The notes: a model not told the origin generated them from the sequence alone. 13,611 bases of DNA from Verrucomicrobiota bacterium (GCA_003218935.1 QHPA01000075.1:1-13611), one strand, 5' to 3'. Shown: positions 1 through 7,532, counted from the first letter of the stretch. Made by a program: numbers and translations.

Positions 1-67
1 CTATCTGCCGCCACCCCCAAAAACTGATTTGTGTTCCAAGAAAAAACAGAACAGCGCCGCGTAACAT
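1..67 (-). CDS. possible N-terminus of a gene running off the left edge
   Basis: An ATG on the minus strand at 67-65 opens a frame with no stop to the window edge (22 codons). It starts MLRGAVLFFLGTQ, which is hydrophobic after an Arg and could be a signal peptide or a membrane segment. A weak GAAG lies 4 bases upstream. It would be co-directional with, and 29 bases after, the PVC cytochrome gene. It is too short to identify and could be chance. Confidence 0.2.
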   Translation of the reverse strand, partial: MLRGAVLFFLGTQISFWGWRQI

Positions 68-96
68 AATCTTCAAGCAAAGCCGGTCAGTAGCAA

Positions 97-3000
97 TCAC
101 TTCAACCCGCTCAAAAACTCCACGAGGTTGCGCAGGTCCTGTTTGGAGAGGATCTGCCCCATTCCTTCCGGCATCGGCGACAAACCTTTGTCGCGAGATT
201 TGATCTCGTTCCTCTTCACCGTCACGAGCCCGTCTTCGGGCGAGTTGATGACCAGCACGTCGGCGGTCTCGCTCTTGAGCACACCGGCGTAACTCGTGCC
301 GCTCTTTAAAGTGACGAGCACGCTCTCAAACCCCGGAGCGATCGCCTTGTTCGGCAACACAACCGATTCGAGAAGGTATTGCCGGTCTTTTTGCGCGCCG
401 ATTTTGCTGAGGTCCGGCCCCACTTCGCCGCCTTCGCCGTTGATCTTGTGGCAGCGGACACACGAGGCTTCAGGGCGCTCGAAGAACATCTTTTTCCCTT
501 CCGCCGCGCTGCCGCCATAGAGAACTTCGCGATATCCGGCCATGGGATCGTCCTTCGGCTTCGACTCCTGATACTTCTCCAGCTTCTCCTTGAGCGCCGC
601 CGAGCTTCGCCTGGCCGCGGCTTCAATCAAATCGAGCTGGATTTCCTTCGGCACGTCGCCGGCGAGCAGTCGTGTGAGCGAGCGGATCAACACGTCGTCG
701 GCAGCGGGCTCCTGCAACGCGCCGAGCGCCGCCAGCGCAGCCTGCTTCTCACCCAGTGAACCGTTGTCCAGTATGGCCGCCAGTTTCGTCGCCGCGTTCG
801 GGCTCTTGACCCTGCCCTGCAACAACGTGGCGGCCCGGCGCAACTCCTCGTCGGCGTCGGCTCGCGCCGAATTCAAGGCCTCTTCGAGCCTGGAATCATC
901 AAGAGCAGCCAGCGCATTCAACGCTTCAACGCGAACGCGGCTGGAACTTTTCGTGTCGGCGACGAGTTCAGACAAAACGGGACCGGCGCCGGTGAGGGTC
1001 AACCTGCTTGCGGCGTGAACGGCAGCAATTCGAACGCTGTCCGGCGCAGAACGCAGAATTTCCGCCAGCGCGGTCCGCAGGGCCTCGATAGCCGTTTCAC
1101 GCTGACGAAGCGCCGCCACCGGACGCCAGAGACCGACGACGCGGTCGCGCCCCGACGGACGCGGCCAGTCCGCCAGTTCTTCGAGCGCTTCGGCTCGCAT
1201 GTTTTCGGCGGCGTCGGAGCGCGCGGCAAACGCGGCCAGCGCTTTGGCACTTTCCATCGTGCCGAAGCGGAAATTCGCGTTGAGCACGCGGCGCAGCAGC
1301 GCTTCCTGCCAGCCTGGGTAGGAATGCGGTGCTCCGCGTCCCTGATCCTCGCTTGTTTCCGTCGGGCCAGAGACACGCAGCAGCGTGTCCCTACTGATTA
1401 GTCGGGCCAAATCGTGCATGGCGCCATTGATCGGCTCGTCGTTGATGGCGCGCGCGGCCTCCAGCACGATTGCCGGGTCCGTATCGTTCAAAAATACCGC
1501 AATCTCGTCACGGTGCAGCCGGCGCATCGCCAGCAACGCGGCCATCCGCACCGCGGAGGAACTGGCTTTGGCCGCAGCCGGCAGCGCGTCGGTGTCGCCA
1601 ATCCAGGTCAACGCCATCACGCCAGCGTGCCGCAGATAAGGGTCCTGGTCCGCGTTTTCGCGGAGCATCGCATAAATGGCGGGCAAGGCTTCGCGCCGGC
1701 CCAGCTTGCCGAGACTCATCGCAGCGAAGAACCGGGTGCGCGGACTCGCATCGTTCAACAATTTGATCAGTCCGTCGTAGGCGTTTACGTAGCGGCGATC
1801 GCCAAGGACTTTTGCCGCCTGCGCGCGCACTTCCGCGTCGCTGTCATCGAGCAATGGCAGCAGCGGCAGCAACGCCGTGGCGGCTTTGCATTCGACATTC
1901 GGGTTTCGGCATTCGGCAATCTGTCCCAGTCCCCAAATCGCGTGGAGGCGCGCGAGTTGACTGGCATCTTTGCGGGCCACGCTTACCAATGTTTTAATCG
2001 CTTCCGGCCCGCGGTCGGCCAGAGCGAACTGGGCTTCCTGCCGCACGCGCATGTCGCGATGGGCGAGCAGGCGGGCGAGTTCCTTGAGCGAACGTTTCTC
2101 CAGGCCATCGGCGAGTAGCTTTTTTGTTTCGAGCACGAGCGGGTCCCTGTCCAGCGCCGGGTCGTGGACGCGATAGATGCGGCCTTTGCCGGTCATTTCC
2201 CAGCCTTGCACCCAATCGCTCACATAAACGCCGCCATCGACGCCGAATTTGACATCCGTCGCCAGCACGCCCCAGAGGAAGTGCTGCGACTCCGCCAATT
2301 CGAAGTAAGCGCCTTTCGGTTTGAGCGTGAAGGTGTGGATTCCGCTGTTGGCGCCGCCGCCGCGAAAGTCCACCAGAAAGAAATGGTCCTTGAAACGGTC
2401 GGGCAGCCCGGTGCCGGGAAAGTAAGCCACGCCGGACGGACCGCTCGCGATGTTGGCGATGGGCGGGACGATGTAGGGCGCCTGGCGCTCAAACTGCGGA
2501 TACCAAAGTTTCTCCGCGTTGAACGGTCCACGCGAGTACGGTCTTTCCATGAACTGATAACCGACGCGCCAGCCATTGTCGCCGCCCTCCACCACGTAAA
2601 CCCAGCGGGCCTGGTCGCCGCTGTCCGAATTGTTATCGCCGGTAAACAGGTTGCCGTATTGATCGAACACGAGGTCCTGCGGGTTGCGCAAACCGAAGGA
2701 AAAAACTTCGAGCTCGGAGCCGTCCGGGTCACAGCGGAAGACGCAGCCCGTGTCCGGTTCGCCGACGTGTCGGCCATCGGCGACTTTGACGTTTGACCCG
2801 CGGTCCCCGACGCTGAAATAAATTTTCCCGTCCGGACCGAAATGCACGCCGTGCAGGTCATGGCCGATGAACCCGACACGCACACCGAAGCCGTAGAGGA
2901 GCGATTTACGGAATTCGGCGACCCCATCGCCGTTCGTGTCGCGCAACAGCCAGAGATTCGGAATGTTCGCATACCAGACGTTTCCTTTGCGCGCCAGAAC

Positions 3001-3525
3001 GCCGGCGCCGATACCATCGAGCGGTGTGTTGAAGCCTTCGGCAAATACGGTCGCATGATCCGCCTGGCCGTCGCCGTCGCGGTCTTCGAGCAAGCTGAGG
3101 CGCTCGCTGTGTTCGGAATATTTGGCGAGACGATCACCCAAATGCCGCTTCATCTCGGCCAACCGGTCGTCCACACTGCGTGATGCGAGCTCTTCATCCA
3201 GCCAGTCCATGATGCCGCGGATGTCGTCCACGCCCGCGTTGAGACGGAACGTTTCGCAGACATACGCGCGGCCTTTCTCATCGAAGTTGAACGCGACTGG
3301 ATTGGCCAGCATGGGCTCGGCGGCCCAGAGGTCCACTTTCAAACCGGGCGCGACCTGGAATTTTTTGATGGCCAGTTCGCCTTCGTCGGAGGCGGGCGCC
3401 ACGAAAGCCTTGGAGTTTCTCGAATCGGCTTGTTGATGCTGAGCCTCGACCGGGACGCCAACCAGCATCAACCAGGATAGAAACAGGCACTTGAACGAGG
3501 TCCAAACACGCGTGGATTTCAGCAT
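97..3525 (-). CDS. PVC-type haem-binding CxxCH protein: beta-propeller + HEAT repeats + cytochrome c
   Basis: This is a 1142-residue exported protein. Residues 1-28 form a Sec signal (hydrophobic 12-24, likely cut after VEA). Residues about 50-455 are the propeller-like 'membrane-bound dehydrogenase' domain of Planctomycetes/Verrucomicrobia, with blade motifs such as HFGPDGKIYFSVGDRG (228-243) and RNPQDLVFDQYGNLFTGD (280-297), plus Asp-rich DRDGDGQAD (148-156) and DTNGDG (196-201) that may bind calcium. Residues about 465-985 are HEAT-like helical repeats. The C-terminus is a c-type cytochrome: CVRCH at 1022-1026 and a likely Met ligand in MPEGM (1118-1122). The order matches the PVC haem family, whose members are thought to oxidise sugars or alcohols in the periplasm; the substrate cannot be read here. 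The ATG fits the signal peptide, but no clear ribosome site is seen. Two unusual insertions lie in the HEAT region (residues 538-546 and 711-736). Transcribed divergently from the gene at 3662. Confidence 0.93.
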   Translation of the reverse strand: MLKSTRVWTSFKCLFLSWLMLVGVPVEAQHQQADSRNSKAFVAPASDEGELAIKKFQVAPGLKVDLWAAEPMLANPVAFNFDEKGRAYVCETFRLNAGVDDIRGIMDWLDEELASRSVDDRLAEMKRHLGDRLAKYSEHSERLSLLEDRDGDGQADHATVFAEGFNTPLDGIGAGVLARKGNVWYANIPNLWLLRDTNGDGVAEFRKSLLYGFGVRVGFIGHDLHGVHFGPDGKIYFSVGDRGSNVKVADGRHVGEPDTGCVFRCDPDGSELEVFSFGLRNPQDLVFDQYGNLFTGDNNSDSGDQARWVYVVEGGDNGWRVGYQFMERPYSRGPFNAEKLWYPQFERQAPYIVPPIANIASGPSGVAYFPGTGLPDRFKDHFFLVDFRGGGANSGIHTFTLKPKGAYFELAESQHFLWGVLATDVKFGVDGGVYVSDWVQGWEMTGKGRIYRVHDPALDRDPLVLETKKLLADGLEKRSLKELARLLAHRDMRVRQEAQFALADRGPEAIKTLVSVARKDASQLARLHAIWGLGQIAECRNPNVECKAATALLPLLPLLDDSDAEVRAQAAKVLGDRRYVNAYDGLIKLLNDASPRTRFFAAMSLGKLGRREALPAIYAMLRENADQDPYLRHAGVMALTWIGDTDALPAAAKASSSAVRMAALLAMRRLHRDEIAVFLNDTDPAIVLEAARAINDEPINGAMHDLARLISRDTLLRVSGPTETSEDQGRGAPHSYPGWQEALLRRVLNANFRFGTMESAKALAAFAARSDAAENMRAEALEELADWPRPSGRDRVVGLWRPVAALRQRETAIEALRTALAEILRSAPDSVRIAAVHAASRLTLTGAGPVLSELVADTKSSSRVRVEALNALAALDDSRLEEALNSARADADEELRRAATLLQGRVKSPNAATKLAAILDNGSLGEKQAALAALGALQEPAADDVLIRSLTRLLAGDVPKEIQLDLIEAAARRSSAALKEKLEKYQESKPKDDPMAGYREVLYGGSAAEGKKMFFERPEASCVRCHKINGEGGEVGPDLSKIGAQKDRQYLLESVVLPNKAIAPGFESVLVTLKSGTSYAGVLKSETADVLVINSPEDGLVTVKRNEIKSRDKGLSPMPEGMGQILSKQDLRNLVEFLSGLK
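1318..1394. repeat. REPIN-like pair of inverted hairpins inside the PVC cytochrome gene
   Basis: Two imperfect palindromes face each other. The left one has arms 1320-1329 and 1334-1343 with loop TGCT. The right one has arms 1369-1378 and 1383-1392 with loop AGCA. Each stem is 10 bp with one true mismatch, and the left one also has a G-T pair. The outer ends are inverted copies (GTAGGAA on the left, TCCCTAC on the right), and 25 bases separate the hairpins. The element is translated in frame as about residues 711-736 of the host protein, a Gly/Pro/Ser-rich stretch unlike the helices around it. The layout is that of REPIN elements; the name is inference. Confidence 0.65.
1889..1916. repeat. 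short ATTCGG/TTCGG-rich simple repeat inside the PVC cytochrome gene
   Basis: The plus strand reads as a run of CATTCG, ACATTCGG, GTTTCGG and CATTCGG units. It encodes residues 538-546 (ECRNPNVEC) of the PVC cytochrome, in a loop between two HEAT helices. It adds two cysteines in a region that otherwise lacks them. Its base pattern differs from the surrounding codons, so it looks like a small captured repeat. Confidence 0.5.
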
Positions 3526-3661
3526 TGTCCGAAGATGATAATGACGAAAGGACGGGAATCAAGCGGGCACAACAATGGGCTTGCTTTTGGCCCTGGTTAT
3601 GACATCATGCGGTCCGAAGAATCAAAGGAACAAAGGAAAAGAAAGGTTTGGTGTCAGAATT

Positions 3662-4639
3662 ATGAAATGGATCCGTCTCAGCCTGTGGTCGTTTGTACTC
3701 CTCATTACCTCCCTCACCCCCATTGCCCGCGCTCAAATCAGCTCTTATGGCGTGACCAAGACCGGGTATTACATGCAGAAGAGCGAAGCCGCGCCGGAGT
3801 TGGTGGGCGGCGAAAACCATTATTTCGACGCGTTTGTGAACCCGGACGGAACGACTGATATTGACGGCGCTTTTGTGCAGACCCCAAGCGGAGGCCAGGC
3901 GGATTTAACTCAGACTCCGTTTTATTATTTCCAAGGATTTCCTTCGCAGACCGCTCTCGACAGCAGTTTCCGCAACGGCACTTACACGTTCCAGATTACC
4001 ACCGTGGATTCGGACTTTTTCTTCGCGCAACTCAGTTTGTCCGGCGCCTATCCCAGTGTGCCGCGGCTCGGTAATTTCGTCGCTGCCCAAGCCATCAACG
4101 CCGGCAAGGATTTTACCTTGCCCTGGGACCCATTTGCCGGCGGAGCGGCCAACGATTTCATTCTGGTTTCGATCGAGGATAACGACGCTGTCACGGTTTT
4201 CCAAACGCCTGACTATGGCAATGCCGGCGCTTTGACCGGCCAGGACACGTCCGTCGTCATTCCGGCGGGGACGTTCGCGCCCGGAACGAATTATAATTGC
4301 TACATCACGTTCCAGAAATTTGTGGCACTCGACACATCGTCCATTCCTGGAGCGATCGGAGTGGCGGCGTACGTGCGGGAGACCAGCGTTCCGTTGAAGA
4401 CGGCGTCGTCCGGCGCTCCGCTCAACGTCAGCCTGAGCGCCTTCAACCGCCAACCTGACGGCTCGTTCCAGTTGCAAATTACCGGCACCGCCGGAGCCAT
4501 GTTCACCGTGGAAGCGACCAGTGACTTCAACACCTGGGCTTCATTGGTGACCACGAACCCGCCTTCCGGCTCGTTCAGTTTCACCGACGCTGACGCCGCC
4601 GGGATGACGCAGCGATTCTATCGCGCCAAGGTGAATTAA
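3662..4639 (+). CDS. exported protein of unknown function with FYR-type C-terminal module
   Basis: This gene encodes 325 residues from the ATG at 3662. That start gives a textbook Sec signal (MKWIRLSLW, then a hydrophobic stretch, cut after ARA at about residue 24). An upstream in-frame ATG at 3575 would bury this signal, so it was not used. The middle is a beta-rich secreted region (residues about 30-240) with many Gly/Thr/Asp residues and no catalytic motif that I recognise. The last 45 residues (281-325), starting FTVEATSDFNTWASL and ending QRFYRAKVN, match a C-terminal module seen on many secreted verrucomicrobial proteins, where it may help sorting or surface attachment. The ribosome site is weak (AAAGAAAGG, about 15 bases away). 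It is divergent from the PVC cytochrome with 136 bp between. The function is not known. Confidence 0.85.
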   Translation: MKWIRLSLWSFVLLITSLTPIARAQISSYGVTKTGYYMQKSEAAPELVGGENHYFDAFVNPDGTTDIDGAFVQTPSGGQADLTQTPFYYFQGFPSQTALDSSFRNGTYTFQITTVDSDFFFAQLSLSGAYPSVPRLGNFVAAQAINAGKDFTLPWDPFAGGAANDFILVSIEDNDAVTVFQTPDYGNAGALTGQDTSVVIPAGTFAPGTNYNCYITFQKFVALDTSSIPGAIGVAAYVRETSVPLKTASSGAPLNVSLSAFNRQPDGSFQLQITGTAGAMFTVEATSDFNTWASLVTTNPPSGSFSFTDADAAGMTQRFYRAKVN

Positions 4640-4806
4640 AACGGCAACGCAACGACTGGGCAGGCCGGTCCACTGCGAATTCGTCAGGAACACCAGGAGG
4701 GCGCCTGATTGTATCTGCGCGCAATTCCGCGGTCACGCCAGACAAGCCGCGTTACCGCGGTGGATTGAGGCTTCACATCACCAGGCAAAGCAAGTAATTC
4801 CTCCCC

Positions 4807-5889
4807 GTGCATTTGCGCCATCTGCGACTTCGTGATTTCCGCAATTACGCGCGGTTGGACGTCGATTTCCCGCCCGGTTTTCACCTGCTGCTCGGCCACA
4901 ACGCGCAGGGCAAGACCAACATTCTCGAGGCGATCTATCTGCTCGCGACGTTGCGCTCGTTTCGCGGCGTCGGTGGCGCACAAATGATCCGGCACGGACA
5001 AACGGGTTACTTCGTCGGCGCCAGCGTCATCAGCCAGGGCGGGCACGAAATCAAAATGTATTGGTCCGCGACGGAGCGGAAATTGAGCCTCGACGCACGA
5101 CCCGTCCGCAAACTGACCGATTATCTCGGCGTGCTGCGGGTCGTGGTCTTTTGTACGGAAGATTTGCAACTGGTCAAAGGCACGGCCCGGATGCGGCGGC
5201 GGTTTCTCGACCTGCTGCTGTCGCAAACGCATCCTACCTACTTGCCGCTGCTCCAGCGTTACACGCAAGCGCTCCGCTCGCGCAACGTGCTGCTCAAAAA
5301 ACGACCGCTCGACGAAGCCGCACTCGAAAGCTTTTCCCACGAGTTGGTCAATCTCGGCAATCAGATCGTCCAGCGCCGCCGTGAGCTGGCGCCAAAGCTT
5401 TCGCCACTGGTGCGCCTGGCTTATCGCCGTATTGCCGATGACGCTGAGGACCTGCGGGTGGAATACCAGCCCAGCGTCAAGACAGATTTCGCGGTGGAAC
5501 TGGCTCAATCAAGATTGCGTGAGCGCGCTTATCGCTCCACGCTCCTCGGCCCGCATCGCGACGACGTGGAGTTGTTATTGAACGACCGCTCGGCCGCGCA
5601 CTATGGGAGCGAAGGCCAGAAACGCACGCTCGCCATCGCGCTGAAGATGGCGCAAGCAGAGTATCTGACTGGAATTCATGGTTCGCCATCGATCCTGCTC
5701 CTCGACGACGTGATGGGGGAACTGGACGCGAAGCGGCGCGCTGGCTTTCTTCCGTTGCTGGAGCATGCCCGCAAGGGTCGGGGCCAGGTTTTCATGACCT
5801 GCACCGAGGAAAACTGGCCGCGCGAACTCGCCGCTGGGTTGCAGCGGTGGGAGGTAAGAGCCGGCTCGTTGCGGCCAGGGCCGCTCTGA
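4807..5889 (+). CDS. recF: RecF, recombination mediator ATPase
   Basis: This 360-residue protein is the usual RecF length. RecF is an SMC/ABC-type ATPase that binds gapped DNA and, with RecO and RecR, helps load RecA at stalled forks. Visible motifs are: N-terminal MHLRHLRLRDFRNY; Walker A GHNAQGKTN (residues 30-38) followed by ILEAIYLLATLRSFRG; the ABC signature in YGSEGQKRTLAIAL (266-279); and Walker B with D-loop ILLLDDVMGELD (296-307). The start is a GTG at 4807, chosen because it aligns with the family N-terminus. No strong ribosome site is seen. It lies 167 bp after the exported protein gene, so it probably has its own promoter. It converges on dnaN, whereas these two genes usually run the same way. 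Confidence 0.96.
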   Translation: MHLRHLRLRDFRNYARLDVDFPPGFHLLLGHNAQGKTNILEAIYLLATLRSFRGVGGAQMIRHGQTGYFVGASVISQGGHEIKMYWSATERKLSLDARPVRKLTDYLGVLRVVVFCTEDLQLVKGTARMRRRFLDLLLSQTHPTYLPLLQRYTQALRSRNVLLKKRPLDEAALESFSHELVNLGNQIVQRRRELAPKLSPLVRLAYRRIADDAEDLRVEYQPSVKTDFAVELAQSRLRERAYRSTLLGPHRDDVELLLNDRSAAHYGSEGQKRTLAIALKMAQAEYLTGIHGSPSILLLDDVMGELDAKRRAGFLPLLEHARKGRGQVFMTCTEENWPRELAAGLQRWEVRAGSLRPGPL

Positions 5890-5924
5890 GCGCGGATGCG
5901 GAGTTCGCGCCCGAACCACCACGA

Positions 5925-6041
5925 TTAACTCATCCGCATCGGCATGATGACGTAGAGGAACGGCCCGTTGATTTTTACGACGCCAGGGCTCAGTTCATCC
6001 GTCAATTCCAGAAAAATCTCGTCGTTGTCCAACGCCTTAAG
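5925..6041 (-). pseudogene. detached C-terminal tail of dnaN after the TGA
   Basis: Directly after the TGA, the dnaN frame reads on as LKALDNDEIFLELTDE and ends FLYVIMPMRMS, followed by a TAA at 5927-5925. The MPMR ending is the classic clamp C-terminus. The tail has no start codon or ribosome site of its own suited to separate translation. Its intact frame shows that the interruption is very recent, an error, or suppressed. It ends 35 bp from the recF stop. Confidence 0.85.
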
Positions 6042-7034
6042 TCAATCCATGAGATAGCCAGGATTGAAGGCGATAGCGAGGTCCTTACCTTTGTAGTTTA
6101 TGGCAATGCTTTCGCGTCCCTCACCCACTTCCGGTGTATTGGCAGTGATGGTGAGATTATTCTTCGAGAATGTCAATTTGACCGAGTTTGACTTCTCGCT
6201 GGTCATGATTTCAGCGCGTCGCAACGCCTGCAAAAATTCTTCACGCATGAGCGAAACGCGTTCCGCCGCTTCCGCAGGGATGACCTGCTTGTAATTTGGA
6301 TAATTACCCTCGACCAGTTTCGTAATCACCACCACGGAATAACCATTCTCGCCCTTCAGGTTAAACAGCGCCTGGTTTTCGCTGAATTTCAGCTCCACTT
6401 CCCCTTTCGGCTGCAAAAGGCGTGTTAACTCGTTGATCGCTTTTGTCGGCACGATAAACTCTGCCTGGCTGTCCGCAGTTATGTCCACTTCCTCATCGGT
6501 CAGCGCAAGCCTTCTGCCGTCGGTGGCGACCATCGTGATTTTGTGATCCTTCAAGCTCATGAATATGCCGTTTAGAACATACCTGGTTTCATCCGTCGAT
6601 ACGGCATAAGCGGTTTTGCGCAACATCCCTTTCACTTTCTCCTGGGGAATGACCACCTTCTTCTTCTCGCTGAATTTTGGAAGCGGCGGAAATTCCTCAG
6701 CCCCCAATCCGTTAAGTTTGTAAAATGAGGCCCCCGCCTTTATCTTGCAGGCGTTCTTCTCATCCACTTCCACTTCAATCTCGGAGTTGCCCAATTCACG
6801 GACGATACCAAAAAGCTTTTTCACCGGAACCGTAAAGGCGCCCGTTTTCTTAATATCCCCCTCCACCGCGCAGGAAACGGTGACATCCAGGTCTGTCGCA
6901 GTCAGTTCCAGTCTTTTTTCTTCGCCGCGCAGGAGAACATTGGAAAGAATGGGGAGAGTGGTTCGCGAACTGACTATGTTCTGAACGGCCTGCAAACCGT
7001 TGATCAGTTGTTCTTTGGCAATTGAAAATTTCAT
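6042..7034 (-). CDS. dnaN: DNA polymerase III beta subunit (sliding clamp), cut short by in-frame TGA
   Basis: DnaN forms the ring-shaped clamp that holds DNA polymerase III on DNA. From the ATG at 7034 the frame starts MKFSIAKEQLINGLQAVQNI and continues with clamp-family motifs such as SSRTTLPILSNVLL, TATDLDV and MVATDGRRLAL, up to NPGYLMD. This ATG is chosen over a TTG at 7103 because AAGGGG lies 3 bases upstream and the protein then begins as the family does. A TGA at 6042-6044 stops it at 330 residues. The same frame continues for 38 more codons with a perfect clamp C-terminus (see 5925-6041); read through, the protein would be 369 residues, the normal length. Loss of the C-terminal strands would probably disrupt domain III and the partner-binding pocket. 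Alternatives are a sequencing error, a real nonsense mutation with another dnaN copy elsewhere, or recoding. Confidence 0.93.
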   Translation of the reverse strand: MKFSIAKEQLINGLQAVQNIVSSRTTLPILSNVLLRGEEKRLELTATDLDVTVSCAVEGDIKKTGAFTVPVKKLFGIVRELGNSEIEVEVDEKNACKIKAGASFYKLNGLGAEEFPPLPKFSEKKKVVIPQEKVKGMLRKTAYAVSTDETRYVLNGIFMSLKDHKITMVATDGRRLALTDEEVDITADSQAEFIVPTKAINELTRLLQPKGEVELKFSENQALFNLKGENGYSVVVITKLVEGNYPNYKQVIPAEAAERVSLMREEFLQALRRAEIMTSEKSNSVKLTFSKNNLTITANTPEVGEGRESIAINYKGKDLAIAFNPGYLMD

Positions 7035-7099
7035 CTGCCCCTTACTATTACTGTTCTCTGAAGAAAGAAAAGCATTCTTATTAAGGGGTGTGAATAAGG

Positions 7100-7129
7100 A
7101 CAATAAAAACAGAGTAGAGGATGGCTCAA
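7100..7129 (-). promoter_or_regulatory. candidate dnaN promoter
   Basis: On the minus strand, TTGAGC (7129-7124) and TATTGT (7105-7100) stand 18 bases apart. Each matches four of six bases of the sigma-70 consensus. The pair lies about 65 bases before the dnaN ATG. This is a weak match found by eye. Confidence 0.3.
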
Positions 7130-7377
7130 GGACTTAAAAGGGGAAGAAATGGGCCCAAACTAAAAATGAGCGGGGCAGAAAAACAAAAATAGGGATGGCC
7201 AGGGTGGGCAGTGAGGATTTATTGACAAGCAGGTGACCGGAAATTAGAAGAGGCTCGTCCGTTTAATAACAGCGGGGTCTCCTTCATGTATTACAATTTC
7301 TGTCGAGTTCATCAAACCTTACGCGTCACACCCGCAATGGAAGCGAGTATAAGCGATCATGTTTGGAGTTGTGGAGG

Positions 7378-7394
7378 AAGTAATTCAATTACTT
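7378..7394. promoter_or_regulatory. 17-bp perfect palindrome, operator-like
   Basis: AAGTAATT and AATTACTT flank a single central C. The arms are perfect over 8 bp. It lies about 140 bp before the DUF3800 start and is followed at once by GTATAAA, which could be a -10 element. A dimeric repressor site is possible but unproven. Confidence 0.4.
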
Positions 7395-7465
7395 GTATAA
7401 ACCTGTGAAACCTCGTCGGTTATAGATGGCTTGCAAATTATGAATATATCCTGCAACATTATCCC

Positions 7466-7522
7466 CATCTGGGTCGAGATGCTTTGTACCTCATGCGGGG
7501 CTTCCGAGCCCCGCCCCAGATG
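7466..7522. promoter_or_regulatory. nested stem-loop directly before the DUF3800 gene
   Basis: An outer stem pairs CATCTGGG (7466-7473) with CCCAGATG (7515-7522). Inside it, a perfect 8-bp hairpin pairs GCGGGGCT (7495-7502) with AGCCCCGC (7507-7514) around the loop TCCG. The inner stem abuts the 3' arm of the outer stem, so the two could stack. The structure ends 10 bases before the ATG at 7533, where no Shine-Dalgarno sequence is present. It could be a translational control element, a terminator-like block or a mobile-element end. Confidence 0.55.
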
Positions 7523-7532
7523 CCCCTCCTAA

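Larger units (their letters stand above)
7035..7532. other. AT-rich non-coding region upstream of dnaN and the DUF3800 gene
   Basis: These roughly 500 bases hold no convincing gene. They contain the candidate dnaN promoter, two sequences one base away from a DnaA box (7089-7097 on the minus strand, TTATTCACA; 7459-7467 on the plus strand, TTATCCCCA), a 17-bp palindrome (7378-7394) and a nested stem-loop (7466-7522). A plus-strand TTGACA at 7222-7227 has TAGAAG 17 bases later, but no gene follows closely. Confidence 0.6.

Noticed and set aside
1414..2118. Long plus-strand open frames over the PVC cytochrome gene
   Set aside because: They are complementary shadows of a clear coding gene; their composition is typical of antisense frames.
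3575..3661. Upstream ATG giving a longer exported protein with a lipobox-like LVMTSC
   Set aside because: It has no ribosome site and would place the strong Sec signal starting at 3662 inside the protein; the later ATG fits much better.
4684..5508. Long open frame on the minus strand over recF
   Set aside because: It is a mirror of recF in a GC-rich sequence and shows no family motif or ribosome site.
7035..7103. Upstream TTG start extending dnaN by 23 residues
   Set aside because: The clamp family begins at MKFSI, and AAGGGG sits just before that ATG.
7222..7250. TTGACA with TAGAAG 17 bases later on the plus strand
   Set aside because: No gene or terminator-bounded small RNA follows closely, and the -10 match is poor.
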